Below, piece after piece: positions 31,201 through 40,458 of a stretch of DNA of 64,000 nucleotides. Each line of letters begins with the position of its first letter. Within the stretch, counting starts at the first letter, position 1. The position numbers and the translations under genes are program-made. The stretch comes from Marinobacter adhaerens HP15 (GTDB lineage Bacteria > Pseudomonadota > Gammaproteobacteria > Pseudomonadales > Oleiphilaceae): contig NC_017506.1 of the NCBI RefSeq assembly GCF_000166295.1, positions 496,001 to 560,000 on the forward strand, read 5' to 3'. The notes below the pieces were generated by a model. That model was not told the DNA's origin. It did not search any database and was given only the letters and a program-made list of their open reading frames with translations.

Positions 31201-31713
31201 ATGACGGAGCAGGTCACCGGAAGCAAACTGAAGTGGCTTTGGCTGGCGGTACTGGTGATCGCTCTGGATCTCGGCACGAAGGCCATGGCCACGGCTATAC
31301 TGACCTATGGCGACCCTGTGCCGGTTATACCCATGTTCAATCTGACGCTGCTTCACAACACCGGCGCAGCGTTCAGCTTCCTGGCCGAAGCTGCCGGCTG
31401 GCAACGCTGGTTCTTTGTAACCCTGGCGCTGGTGGTCAGCGTGGTACTGATCTACTGGCTGAAAAACCTCCAGCGTCATGAGACCTGGACTGCCATTGCC
31501 ATCGTACTGATACTCGGCGGCGCCTTGGGCAACGTCTACGATCGGGTGGTGCACGGCTACGTGGTCGATTTCCTGCACTTTTACTGGCAGGACTGGCACT
31601 TCCCCGCCTTTAACCTGGCCGACACCGCGATCACCATCGGTGCCGCCATGATGATACTTGATATGTTCCGCAAACCCGCCGATTCGGATGGGGATGCGCA
31701 AAGGAGTGAGTAA
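31201..31713 (+). CDS. lspA: Lipoprotein signal peptidase (signal peptidase II)
   Basis: Inner-membrane aspartyl protease that cleaves the signal peptide of prolipoproteins just before the lipidated Cys. Four hydrophobic segments; catalytic aspartates in [15 protein letters not shown] and [18 protein letters not shown] is also conserved. Two starts are possible. ATG 31189 overlaps the ileS stop by one base (174 residues). ATG 31201 gives 170 residues and aligns with the E. coli N-terminus eight residues before LKWLWL; I favour the latter. Its likely substrates in this window include BamD and the DUF2057 lipoprotein. Confidence 0.95.
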   Translation: MTEQVTGSKLKWLWLAVLVIALDLGTKAMATAILTYGDPVPVIPMFNLTLLHNTGAAFSFLAEAAGWQRWFFVTLALVVSVVLIYWLKNLQRHETWTAIAIVLILGGALGNVYDRVVHGYVVDFLHFYWQDWHFPAFNLADTAITIGAAMMILDMFRKPADSDGDAQRSE

Positions 31714-31718
31714 CTCTT

Positions 31719-32171
31719 ATGAATGAACTGCCTGTCGACAAGGGTACCCGGGTAAAACTGCACTTCGCCCTGAAGTTCCCGGATGGCGAAGTGATTGATT
31801 CGACCTTTGAGAAGGAGCCGGCCTCCCTGGAAATCGGCGATGACAACCTGCCGGAGAATTTCGAGGCCTACCTGATGGGTATGAAAGCTGGCGACAGAGA
31901 CAGCTTCCAGGTGCCGCCCGAGAAAGCCTTTGGCCAGCACAACCCGAATAACGTACAGACGTTCAAGCGCCATGAGTTCAGCCCCGATATGGTGCTGGAA
32001 CCCGGCGTAATGATTTCCTTTGCCGACGCGCGCCAGAGCGAGTTGCCCGGTGTTGTCAGCCGTGTAGAAGGTGACGAAGTTGAGGTGGATTTCAATCACC
32101 CCCTGGCAGGGCGTACACTGACGTTTGAAGTAGAAATCATCGACGTGGAACCGGCAGGCCCGGCCCACTAA
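31719..32171 (+). CDS. fkpB: FKBP-type peptidyl-prolyl isomerase (SlpA family)
   Basis: 150-residue cytoplasmic FKBP with an insert-in-flap chaperone domain, as in SlpA/FkpB. The start VDKGTRVKLHFALKFPDGEVIDST, the SLEIGDDNLPENFEAYLMGM segment and the C-terminal FDFNHPLAG-like VDFNHPLAGRTLTFEVEI are typical. It lies six bases after lspA and before ispH, the conserved lspA-fkpB-ispH order. Confidence 0.94.
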   Translation: MNELPVDKGTRVKLHFALKFPDGEVIDSTFEKEPASLEIGDDNLPENFEAYLMGMKAGDRDSFQVPPEKAFGQHNPNNVQTFKRHEFSPDMVLEPGVMISFADARQSELPGVVSRVEGDEVEVDFNHPLAGRTLTFEVEIIDVEPAGPAH

Positions 32172-32189
32172 CCAGAATAGCAGGTTGAT

Positions 32190-33143
32190 ATGCAGATCCG
32201 ACTCGCCAATCCCCGAGGTTTTTGTGCCGGCGTGGACCGCGCCATCGAAATTGTAAACCGGGCGCTGGACGTTTTCGGGGCGCCTATCTACGTTAGGCAC
32301 GAGGTGGTCCACAACAAATTTGTCGTGGATAACCTGCGCAACCGTGGCGCCGTTTTCGTGGACGAGCTGGACGAAGTGCCGGACGACAAACTCGTTATCT
32401 TCAGCGCCCACGGCGTTTCCCAGGCGGTACAGAATGAAGCTGCCCGCCGCGGCCTGAAAGTCTTCGACGCGACTTGCCCGCTGGTTACCAAAGTCCACCT
32501 CGAAGTCATGCGCTACAGTCGCGATGGCAGGGAATGCGTGCTGATCGGCCACCACGGCCATCCGGAAGTAGAAGGCACCATGGGGCAGTACGACCATAGC
32601 AATGGTGGCGAAATCTACCTCGTCGAAAACGAGGAGGACGTGGCTAACCTGGAGGTTAAAGACCCCGGTAAGCTCTCCTACGTTACCCAGACCACCCTGT
32701 CCATGGACGATACCGCCCGCGTCATTGACGCGCTCCGCGCAAAGTTCCCGGAGATCCAGGGCCCTCGCAAGGACGATATCTGCTACGCCACCCAGAACCG
32801 CCAGGATGCCGTGAAGCAGTTAGCGGGCGATTGTGATTTGATGCTGGTTGTGGGTTCTCCGAACAGCTCCAACTCGAACCGCTTGCGTGAGCTCGCCGAG
32901 AGAATGGGCACGCCGGCCTATCTGATTGATGAGGCCTCACAGATCGATCCCGCCTGGCTGGAAGGGAAGACTTCGGTTGGGGTTACTGCGGGAGCCTCTG
33001 CCCCCGAGGTTCTGGTGAATGAAGTTATTACCCGTCTGCGAGAGCTTGGCGGCAGCGTTCCGGAGGAAATTGCCGGGCGTGAGGAGAATATTGTGTTCTC
33101 TATGCCGCGGGAGCTGCGGATAGAGGCTACAGAAATAGATTAA
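32190..33143 (+). CDS. ispH: 4-hydroxy-3-methylbut-2-enyl diphosphate reductase
   Basis: Last step of the MEP isoprenoid pathway, producing IPP and DMAPP with an Fe-S cluster. 317 residues; cluster cysteines lie in [27 protein letters not shown] and the [15 protein letters not shown] region; the catalytic [10 protein letters not shown] segment is present. It supplies the substrate line that IspB, also in this window, uses for quinone tails. The operon from ribF seems to end here; no terminator hairpin was obvious after it. Confidence 0.97.
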   Translation: MQIRLANPRGFCAGVDRAIEIVNRALDVFGAPIYVRHEVVHNKFVVDNLRNRGAVFVDELDEVPDDKLVIFSAHGVSQAVQNEAARRGLKVFDATCPLVTKVHLEVMRYSRDGRECVLIGHHGHPEVEGTMGQYDHSNGGEIYLVENEEDVANLEVKDPGKLSYVTQTTLSMDDTARVIDALRAKFPEIQGPRKDDICYATQNRQDAVKQLAGDCDLMLVVGSPNSSNSNRLRELAERMGTPAYLIDEASQIDPAWLEGKTSVGVTAGASAPEVLVNEVITRLRELGGSVPEEIAGREENIVFSMPRELRIEATEID

Positions 33144-33249
33144 AGCCACTCGTTGTCCTTTCGGACCCTTACCTCGTGGTCCAACTTTTCTGATGACTGG
33201 GTTCGCGCTGAAGCCAGTCATACCTCCGAACTAAGCGTCCCCGAAGCTG

Positions 33250-33265
33250 TGTGATTGCTGTCACA
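33250..33265. promoter_or_regulatory. CRP/Vfr-type binding site upstream of the minor-pilin operon
   Basis: TGTGATTGCTGTCACA: both half-sites match the CRP consensus TGTGA-N6-TCACA exactly. It is centred about 120 bases before the fimU start, in the 234-base gap 33144-33377. No convincing -35/-10 pair could be fixed downstream; TTGTCA at 33308-33313 is the best -35 candidate. In Pseudomonas the CRP homologue Vfr promotes type IV pilus expression. Confidence 0.65.
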
Positions 33266-33377
33266 TTGTGCTACATAGGACACCGTTCATCCCTGGAAAG
33301 AAGCCATTTGTCAGATGCCTGTAGAGACAGGGTGTATCCCTGGCTATTCTCATGATAGGTCAAAGTGGAAGGAAACT

Positions 33378-33857
33378 ATGACGACAAAACGAAAAAACGC
33401 CGGGTTTACGCTGGTTGAGCTGATGGTAGTCATCGCTTTGATTGCGATTACAGCTGCTGTTGCCGTCCCTGGGTTTCGCGGGTTGATTGAAGCAAATCGC
33501 CAGACATCTGCGGCAAACAGTGTTATCGGGATTCTCAATTTTGCGCGCTCAGAGGCTGTGCGCAGGGGCGAGCCGGTTCAGGTCTTACCCGTGGGCGGAG
33601 CCTACAATAATGGCTTGCGAGTTGTCTTGGCTTCCGATGTCAATACGGTCATCCGCAGGATCGAACCAATGCCAGGGAGTGTGACCTTGTCGCGAACGGG
33701 AGGGGTCGACCCCACTTTTAGCGGTAATGGGATGAAGCAGAACGGTGCTTCAACGGTTTATCAGGTTTGCCCAGGAAACGGAGAGGCCGGTGTGTCAGTG
33801 GTTGTGAATGCTGGCGGACAGACTTCCCGCGATCAGGTTGCCCCGGCATGTTCTTAA
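33378..33857 (+). CDS. fimU: Type IV pilus minor pilin, FimU/GspH family
   Basis: 159-residue prepilin that helps start type IV pilus assembly. Prepilin peptidase site KNAG|FTLVELMVVIALI with Gly-9 before the cut and Glu at +5 of the mature chain, then a GspH-like globular domain. The ATG at 33378 has GAAGGA four bases upstream; the open frame continues upstream, but that part lacks family features. First gene of fimU-pilV-pilW-pilX-pilY1-pilE. I call it FimU rather than FimT because of its operon position and because its C-terminus (GGQTSRDQ) lacks a GRxR motif. Confidence 0.85.
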   Translation: MTTKRKNAGFTLVELMVVIALIAITAAVAVPGFRGLIEANRQTSAANSVIGILNFARSEAVRRGEPVQVLPVGGAYNNGLRVVLASDVNTVIRRIEPMPGSVTLSRTGGVDPTFSGNGMKQNGASTVYQVCPGNGEAGVSVVVNAGGQTSRDQVAPACS

Positions 33858-33880
33858 GTCAGTTTCGAGAGGGAAGGTCG

Positions 33881-34321
33881 ATGAGTGATTTGAATCGGCA
33901 TAGAAGAGCTTCTTCCGGCTTTACGATGATTGAAGTGCTGATTGCACTGATCATTATGGCGATTGGTTTGCTTGGCGTTGCCGGGTTGCAGACGGTGTCA
34001 ATGCAGCAGACTGCAGCAGCTGATAGTCGCTCAGTTGCCATCATGCACACCCAGACGATGGCGGAATACATCCGTTCCATTCGTGGCATGCCCGCCGCTG
34101 GCGAAGTTGAGGACTGGGAGTCTCAGTTGAAGAACGACTTGGGACCAGGAAGTACTGGGTCAGTTGAGGCAAATGGCGGCAATGCCGCTGTGATTTCCGT
34201 GCAGTGGGTTGAGAGAATGAACCGACTGGATCCCGGCGCAGGATCTGCGGAAGGTGGTGAGTCAGGCGAGAAAGAAGAAGTCACCGGGTCCTTCAGCTTA
34301 AATGTGAGGTACAGAGAATGA
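33881..34321 (+). CDS. pilV: Type IV pilus minor pilin PilV
   Basis: 146-residue prepilin with cleavage site RRASSG|FTMIEVLIALIIMAIGLLG; Glu +5 is present, and IMAIGLLGVAGLQ is the characteristic PilV helix. GGGAAGG lies before ATG 33881. PilV is part of the priming complex with PilW, PilX and PilY1. The stop overlaps pilW by four bases (ATGA). Confidence 0.93.
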   Translation: MSDLNRHRRASSGFTMIEVLIALIIMAIGLLGVAGLQTVSMQQTAAADSRSVAIMHTQTMAEYIRSIRGMPAAGEVEDWESQLKNDLGPGSTGSVEANGGNAAVISVQWVERMNRLDPGAGSAEGGESGEKEEVTGSFSLNVRYRE

Positions 34322-35349
34322 CGTTTCAGCGACAGGCAGGTTTGTCGATCGTCGAGCTGATGGTCGCGCTTGTGTTGGCAACCCTGTTGACGGTTGGTCT
34401 GTTCCAGATTTTTAACTCCAATAATCTGTCATTTCGGATTACGGAGGCGACTGCACGCACACAGGAATATGGGCGAATCGCCTCAGAAATTCTGGGCCGT
34501 GAAATTCGAGGCGCCGGATACTTCGGCTGTAACATCGAAAACGTCGTTAACAATCTCGACGACACTGACGAAGCGTTCGATGCCGATGCCCATGAATTCG
34601 ACATCGACGCCCCTATCTCATCCAGGAATGCGGAACGCCCAGCTGGAGCCGTTGCAGGCACTCATTTTATTCGGTTCTCCGGCATGGAAAACAACGGCAA
34701 TGAGATTTCGACTATGGGGCCCGAAACGTCCGCATCTCTCGAAGTGAATGAGCGTGGTGGTTTGCAAGTCAACGATATCATTGCAATTTCCGATTGCACC
34801 GGTACGGATATTTTCCAGATTTCAAATATCCAGCAGGGTGGTGGCGGTGGCGCTGAAATTACCGTGGTCTCAAACAGCGGAGAAGATGATCCGGGCAATA
34901 ACTTTTTGGACAACGGCTGCACGAACTGTCTCTCTAATAGTTATGGGGCAGGTGCTCAGATTCTGCGCCCATACAACCGGACGCTGTACGTCGGGACCAG
35001 TAATGTGACCGGTGAGAGAGCACTCATGAGGCTTGTGCCTAACCAGGCGCCAGTGGAGTTGGTAGAGGGAGTGTTCGATATGCGGGTCAGAATGGGCACC
35101 TCTAACACTGCGAACAACCCGGTGAATAACTGGACCGAGTCAACAGGTGCCGTCAACTGGAACAATGTACGGGCTGTCGAGGTAAGTTTGCTTGTGCGAG
35201 GGGGCGATAATAACCTTTTCGATGGAGCGCAATCGCTTTGTTTCCCGCGCTGGGCAGACTGTGCTGGCGGCCCCAATTTCCAGGCACCCGATAACCGGCT
35301 GTACCGGGTTTACAACTTCACCATGAACGTCCGAAACGCGTCACGCTAG
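34318..35349 (+). CDS. pilW: Type IV pilus minor pilin PilW
   Basis: 343-residue large minor pilin. The prepilin site is RQAG|LSIVELMVALVLATLL, with Glu +5. The globular part is Gly/Asn-rich and contains cysteine pairs (CTNCLS; CFPRWADC) that may form disulphides in the periplasm. Its size fits the PilW/GspJ group. Translationally coupled to pilV. Confidence 0.92.
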   Translation: MTFQRQAGLSIVELMVALVLATLLTVGLFQIFNSNNLSFRITEATARTQEYGRIASEILGREIRGAGYFGCNIENVVNNLDDTDEAFDADAHEFDIDAPISSRNAERPAGAVAGTHFIRFSGMENNGNEISTMGPETSASLEVNERGGLQVNDIIAISDCTGTDIFQISNIQQGGGGGAEITVVSNSGEDDPGNNFLDNGCTNCLSNSYGAGAQILRPYNRTLYVGTSNVTGERALMRLVPNQAPVELVEGVFDMRVRMGTSNTANNPVNNWTESTGAVNWNNVRAVEVSLLVRGGDNNLFDGAQSLCFPRWADCAGGPNFQAPDNRLYRVYNFTMNVRNASR

Positions 35350-35359
35350 AGAGGTGGTG

Positions 35360-35962
35360 ATGAACATATCAATCAAAACACAAAGCGGCGTCGCACTGAT
35401 GATGTCGCTAGTTATTTTGCTGATCATGTCGATACTCGGCGCCTCTTCCATGCAAGGGTCGATAATGCAGGAACGGATGTCCACAGCGTCAAGAGAAAGC
35501 GCTCTCGCATTGGAGGCCGCCGAGGCCGGTTTGCGGGAGGCGGAGGCCATTCTGGGTAATCTCAAAAATATGGACAACTTTGGCAATGCAGACGGAACCG
35601 GTAACAAGAATGGTTGGTATCACATTGGTTACGCGCCCCCGGTTTTCGATGATGGAACCTGGGATAACGAGGGGGGCGAAGTGCTCAGCGCCAACGCCGT
35701 CGATGGAATTACGCCGAGGTACTTTATTGAATACCGCGGACTGGTGAGTCTCAACGTTGGCGGTGCTGAGGGATCTGTCCGCAACTTGAACTACCAAGGG
35801 CGGGGGGACGCCGCTGGCGGATCCAGTTCCCTGTCCGCAGATGCGGAAACAGTGAGGGTTGTCGTTATGGCCAATGGCCCCTCAGGACAAAGTCGAAAAA
35901 TGATCGAAAGCTTCTATTTCTTCGATCCGGATCAGGTTGCCGCGGGAGGTAACGAAGGATGA
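35360..35962 (+). CDS. pilX: Type IV pilus minor pilin PilX
   Basis: 200 residues. The prepilin site is TQSG|VALMMSLVILLIMSILGASS. Position +5 of the mature protein is Met, not Glu, which suits a tip-located GspK-like subunit. SALALEAAEAGLREAEAIL is the PilX helix signature. ATG 35360 is preceded by GAGAGG at a 5-base spacer; two in-frame GTG codons just upstream are less likely. The stop overlaps pilY1 by four bases. Confidence 0.92.
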   Translation: MNISIKTQSGVALMMSLVILLIMSILGASSMQGSIMQERMSTASRESALALEAAEAGLREAEAILGNLKNMDNFGNADGTGNKNGWYHIGYAPPVFDDGTWDNEGGEVLSANAVDGITPRYFIEYRGLVSLNVGGAEGSVRNLNYQGRGDAAGGSSSLSADAETVRVVVMANGPSGQSRKMIESFYFFDPDQVAAGGNEG

Positions 35963-38900
35963 ATTCGATGACCAAAACCAAATTGGCCCATCTGGCTGCA
36001 GGTATGCTGCTCAGCGTCCCGGCGTCCGGCTATGCCGAAGTGAATTTCGCTCAGCAACCTCTTTTTTCGGGCGGCTCAGTGGAAGCGAATATGCTCTTTA
36101 TTCTGGACGACTCCGGCTCCATGAGGTGGGGGTTCATGCCAGATGAATTGGTGAATCCCGGAGTCACCGGTGGCGGCAGCCAGCTTCCCAACTGTAGCAG
36201 TTACATAGTCTATGACAGCGAGGATTTTTGCGGTCTTGATACGAGCGGCAACGAAGAGTTGGTCTCTCCGGCGACAAACACTATCTACTACAATCCCAAC
36301 ACGAACTATGCGCCTCCAGTTCGGAGTGATGGGACCTCATTCGCGAATGCCGATTTCTTCAATGCACCAATGGATGGCTACTCCAGTGGCAGCTCTAATG
36401 TAAACCTGTCTAACGAATATACGGCCATTATGGATGACTACTTCTATAGTGGTTGGCTGAACTATTATGGGAACTGGTATCAGATTGGTGGCTTCACCGT
36501 CAGCCCTGCCGCCAATAAAGGTCAGGCCTTCGTCTACATGCCCGATGGTTCTTGCGGCAGCAATGTGACGTCCTCCTGTCTGGATCGAAAAGCGATTCCC
36601 AATAGCGAGTTTCCAGGGGATGCTGACTCACAGCGTCAGAACTTTGCCAACTGGTTTTCTTACTACCGCACAAGGATGATGCTTGCCAAAGCCGGCACGG
36701 GTTCGGCATTTGCGGCAGCATTTGAAGAAGAGGGAGTCTCTCAGGATCTTCGATTAGGTTGGGGGGAAATCAACCGCGGTCGAAACACGGTAGATGGAGC
36801 CTCAGTTCGTGCGGTTCGCTCTGGCGTGCGGCCCTATGTAGATGTGAAAGATCAGTTTTTTACGTGGCTCTATGGACGTAATGCCTCCGGGTCGACTCCG
36901 TTGCAGCGCGCCTTGGAAGGGGCGGGGCAATATTATGAAAACAGTCTCAGAGCCTGGGTGGATGATCCTTCGCGCTCCCCAGACGCTGTGACCAATCCCG
37001 CTCGGGAATGCCGTCCTAGCTATGCTTTGCTGATGACCGATGGTTATTACAATACTGGCAGCAGTTACGATCCGGACTTGACCGTAAAAGCCGACGACAC
37101 CAATGGGCCGAACATCACAACCGGTTTGAACGCGCCATACCAGTATCTCCCGTCAGCGCCATATTCTGATGGTTACAACGGTCGAGTTTCCCTTGCCGAC
37201 ATTGCAATGCATTACTGGAAGCGGGATCTCCGAACCGATATTGATAACTATGTTCCTGTTTCGGAAGACACCGATACTGAAGACCTCCAGAAGCCTGGTG
37301 ACCCGGCCTTTTGGCAACATATGGTGACGTTTGGGGTTGGTTTGGGCGTAACTGGCTCCGTGGACCCCACAACTGCGTTTAAGAGTGCACTGACCGGAAC
37401 TCAGGTTGACTGGTGGGGCGGAAGCACCAACGAAGATAAGATCAATGATCTCCTGCATGCTACGGTAAACAGCCGGGGAGGTTTCTACAGTGCCTCCAGC
37501 GCGGAGGACTATCAAAGCGCCATCAAGAGCATTCTTGATGATACGAGTGCTCGTGCTGGTTCGGCGACGGGCCTGGATTTCAGTATAACCTCCTTCAAGG
37601 AAGGCTCGCTGTTGTTTTCCGCAGCGTTTGATCCTAATGGTTGGACTGGTGACGTCAAAGCTGTCGAGCTTCAGGCGTCCGAAGAGGGCGAGCCGCAGAT
37701 CCCTGGTGAAGGCGCTTCTGGCTGGTCTGCGAGAGAAAAACTGAAGAACCGCGATCTGACAGAAAACGACCGGAACATCATTACGTTTGACGGTACTAGA
37801 GGGCGACCTTTCCGCTGGAACGAATTGACCGCTGACCAGAAAGCTGACTTGGCGACCGGCAACGCCGCGTTGGCCGAGGATCGTCTGGCCTACCTGCGCG
37901 GTGACCGCTCGTTCGAGACAGATCTGACTAACTTCCGCAAGCGTGGCAGTCGCCTCGGTTCTATCGTGAACTCGACACCGCGGTTTGTTGCCGCTCCGGA
38001 TTCTGAGTGGCCCAACAGTTCGGCCTTTGGCGACGGCAAGTATTCGGTGTTCCGGAAATCGAACGAGGATAGGACGCCGGTTGTTTATGCCGGCTCCAAC
38101 GACGGGATGTTGCATGCCTTCAAGGGCACCAATGATGAAGACGGCGGGGAGGAGCTCCTGGCATACGTTCCTGACTTCATGTACTCCACAGAAGTCGCTG
38201 AAGGTCTTCACTACCTAACACAGCCGAGCTATGAGCATCGATACTATGTGGACCTCGAAACTCGAGTGACTGACATGTATATCCAGGGTAGAAATTCTGC
38301 GGGCGGTCTATCTGATGCAGGATGGAAGACCGTTTTGATTGGTGGTGGCAGAGGGGGGGCACCGGGTATCTTTGCTCTGGACATTACCGACCCGGACTCC
38401 TTCTCAGAGTCAAATGCGCAGTCAACCGTCCTTTGGGAATTCACCCATGAGAAACTCGGCAATCTGGTTCAGCCGCCAGTCGTTTCCCTGGCTGACTGGG
38501 GCGGCGGTGACTATCGATGGACTGCCTTTGTGCCTAGCGGCTACAACACAGGGTCAACTGGCTTCTTCATGCTGGACATGGAAGGCGGGCTGGATGGCTC
38601 CTGGGATACTGGCGACTTCGAGTATATAGAGTTTGAAAATGGAGACGGGCTGTCGGCTCTCACGGTTATCGACAATACCAGTGACTACATTGCGGACCGG
38701 GTATACGCTGGTGACCTCGACGGAAACATGTGGGTTGCTGTTGGAGGAAATGGCGGTTGGGATTCTGCATATAAGTCAGGAAGTGCGGCGCGTCCATATG
38801 TCACAGTCAACAAGCCGATTACCGGCGCCCCGACTGTTGGTCCGTCTACCTCATCAGGCAAAGACCCGAACTTGATGATTTTGTTCGGAACGGGTAAGTA

Positions 38901-39465
38901 CCTGGAGAGAAGTGATAACAGCTCCATTTCAGAGCAATCATTTTATGGTGTACTTGAAACTGCAGACACCAAGACCACGGTTACCGAGGCGAACCTAGTA
39001 GAGCGCGATCTGGTTGTGGGAACCGGCCAAATTGATGGCGTAAGCCAGACTATTCGCTACGCGGAAGGTGATCCTGTTGATTACGAAAGCAAGTCAGGTT
39101 GGTATGCAGATCTGCCAGTCAGTGGCGAACGCATTGTGACTAACGGTGTCATTCGTGGCGATTACGTGTATGTGAGTACCCTGATCCCCAGTGTTGATCC
39201 GTGTAAAGGCGGCGGCGATGGCTGGATTATGGCATTCGACATTCAAGAAGGCCTTGTAGGGCTGGATGATGGCGAAAGCATCGGTGCCTTCGAAGATTCA
39301 ACCTACAACGCAATGGGCTACAAAGTCGAAGGGGTTCCGTCGCAATTGAAAGTCTGGGATGAATACCTTGCTTACGATTGCGCTGGATGTGGTGCGCAGT
39401 TGGATGCGCTACCTCCATTCGGACTGGCACTTGGTCGGAAAGGTTGGCGGGAACTCACTCAGTAA
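35959..39465 (+). CDS. pilY1: Type IV pilus tip adhesin/assembly factor PilY1
   Basis: 1,168-residue secreted protein that caps the pilus-priming complex and acts in adhesion and surface sensing. Signal peptide to about residue 26 (ASGYA|E). A von Willebrand A region starts at once, with MIDAS D50-x-S52-x-S54 in LDDSGSM. The C-terminal third is the PilC/PilY1 beta-propeller (YAGSNDGMLHAFKGTND; GGGRGGAPGIFALDITDPD). A loop D905-N-T-S-D909-Y-I-A-D913 just before VYAGDLDGNMW corresponds to the calcium loop of P. aeruginosa PilY1, with Thr where that protein has Asn. Length is near the P. aeruginosa protein. Coupled to pilX by ATGA. Confidence 0.95.
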   Translation: MNSMTKTKLAHLAAGMLLSVPASGYAEVNFAQQPLFSGGSVEANMLFILDDSGSMRWGFMPDELVNPGVTGGGSQLPNCSSYIVYDSEDFCGLDTSGNEELVSPATNTIYYNPNTNYAPPVRSDGTSFANADFFNAPMDGYSSGSSNVNLSNEYTAIMDDYFYSGWLNYYGNWYQIGGFTVSPAANKGQAFVYMPDGSCGSNVTSSCLDRKAIPNSEFPGDADSQRQNFANWFSYYRTRMMLAKAGTGSAFAAAFEEEGVSQDLRLGWGEINRGRNTVDGASVRAVRSGVRPYVDVKDQFFTWLYGRNASGSTPLQRALEGAGQYYENSLRAWVDDPSRSPDAVTNPARECRPSYALLMTDGYYNTGSSYDPDLTVKADDTNGPNITTGLNAPYQYLPSAPYSDGYNGRVSLADIAMHYWKRDLRTDIDNYVPVSEDTDTEDLQKPGDPAFWQHMVTFGVGLGVTGSVDPTTAFKSALTGTQVDWWGGSTNEDKINDLLHATVNSRGGFYSASSAEDYQSAIKSILDDTSARAGSATGLDFSITSFKEGSLLFSAAFDPNGWTGDVKAVELQASEEGEPQIPGEGASGWSAREKLKNRDLTENDRNIITFDGTRGRPFRWNELTADQKADLATGNAALAEDRLAYLRGDRSFETDLTNFRKRGSRLGSIVNSTPRFVAAPDSEWPNSSAFGDGKYSVFRKSNEDRTPVVYAGSNDGMLHAFKGTNDEDGGEELLAYVPDFMYSTEVAEGLHYLTQPSYEHRYYVDLETRVTDMYIQGRNSAGGLSDAGWKTVLIGGGRGGAPGIFALDITDPDSFSESNAQSTVLWEFTHEKLGNLVQPPVVSLADWGGGDYRWTAFVPSGYNTGSTGFFMLDMEGGLDGSWDTGDFEYIEFENGDGLSALTVIDNTSDYIADRVYAGDLDGNMWVAVGGNGGWDSAYKSGSAARPYVTVNKPITGAPTVGPSTSSGKDPNLMILFGTGKYLERSDNSSISEQSFYGVLETADTKTTVTEANLVERDLVVGTGQIDGVSQTIRYAEGDPVDYESKSGWYADLPVSGERIVTNGVIRGDYVYVSTLIPSVDPCKGGGDGWIMAFDIQEGLVGLDDGESIGAFEDSTYNAMGYKVEGVPSQLKVWDEYLAYDCAGCGAQLDALPPFGLALGRKGWRELTQ

Positions 39466-39486
39466 ACACCAGTTCAGGATAATAAT

Positions 39487-39894
39487 ATGATGATAAGGAA
39501 TCGGGCAGCAGGGTTTACGCTAATTGAGCTGATGATCGTTGTGGCGATCATCGGCATCATCGCAGCGATTGCCTATCCTTCGTACCAGGAGAATGTCCGC
39601 CAGACCCGACGGACCAATGCTCAAGCAGACCTCCTGGAGTTGGCGCAATGGATGGAGCGCCAGTATTCTCAGGACTACTCATATCTTGAGGGAGGTAATC
39701 AGCCCGCGCTTCCTTTCACGATCTCCCCAAGGACGGGGACTACCTTCTACAACATCAGTTTCAACGGTAATGTAACGCAGAACGCCTTTGCTTTGCAGGC
39801 GCAACCGACCGGCCCCCAAACCGGGGACCGCTGCGGAACGCTGACTCTGGATAACAGTGGTGCTCGTGGAGGTGCGGAAGCGGACTGTTGGTAA
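39487..39894 (+). CDS. pilE: Type IV pilus minor pilin PilE
   Basis: 135-residue prepilin: RAAG|FTLIELMIVVAIIGIIAAIAYPSYQ, with Glu +5 and the Pro kink. A C-terminal disulphide loop is likely between the cysteines of DRCGTL and ADCW. It is the last gene of the operon; it bridges the tip complex to the major pilin in Pseudomonas. The start could be 39487 or the next codon, 39490. The stop lies 6 bases from the convergent fimT stop, with no room for a separate terminator. Confidence 0.93.
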   Translation: MMIRNRAAGFTLIELMIVVAIIGIIAAIAYPSYQENVRQTRRTNAQADLLELAQWMERQYSQDYSYLEGGNQPALPFTISPRTGTTFYNISFNGNVTQNAFALQAQPTGPQTGDRCGTLTLDNSGARGGAEADCW

Positions 39895-39900
39895 TATTGA

Positions 39901-40458
39901 TTAACAGTCTACATTTTTGCCATTAGCACGGTTCGGAATCTGGTCGCCATCCAGGTCGGTTGCCAGCCGAACCCTGCCTCCTCTGCTCACAATGATATGC
40001 CCGGCCGTTTTGGGGTCCTCATTCTCTGGGCACCATGTGATGTTGCCCAGGTCGCTCAGTATCATGCCGTTGGGCCGGTATTGGAAATAGCTCCTCGAAA
40101 GTGACCGTACGACTCGCTTTCCCGTTGAGGTTGCCGGTAGGGTGCGGATAACCTGCCGATCATTGCTCAAAGCCCGGTTATTTTCGGGATCCTTGAACAG
40201 GTGTAACTCTCCGTTCCAGTCCCGTCCACATTCCTTCTTGGTATTCAGTGGGCATAAAGTGACGATTTCACCGCTCATGATGGACTCATGACGAGCCATT
40301 ACCATAAAAGCAAGCAGGTCGTTTACCTCCGCATCGCGCTTGCTGGCGTTTACGAGGCTGTTGTAGGAAGGCCCCGAAAGGGCGAGAAGCAGTGAGATAA
40401 TTACCAGAGTAATTAGAAGCTCGACGAGTGTGATACCCGTCTGATATTTGACGTTCAT
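39901..40458 (-). CDS. fimT: Type IV minor pilin FimT with DNA-binding-type GRxR motif
   Basis: 185-residue GspH/FimT prepilin: KYQTG|ITLVELLITLVIISLLLA, with Glu +5. The globular domain has LCPLNTKKECGRDWNGELHLF, the typical FimT cysteine pair and tryptophan. The C-terminal tail SRGGRVRLATD contains GRVR (residues 161-164). A GRxR motif in this tail is known from FimT proteins that bind DNA during natural transformation. It lies downstream of pilS-pilR on the same strand, 95 bases after pilR, and converges on the minor-pilin operon that has its own FimU. Confidence 0.85.
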   Translation of the reverse strand: MNVKYQTGITLVELLITLVIISLLLALSGPSYNSLVNASKRDAEVNDLLAFMVMARHESIMSGEIVTLCPLNTKKECGRDWNGELHLFKDPENNRALSNDRQVIRTLPATSTGKRVVRSLSRSYFQYRPNGMILSDLGNITWCPENEDPKTAGHIIVSRGGRVRLATDLDGDQIPNRANGKNVDC

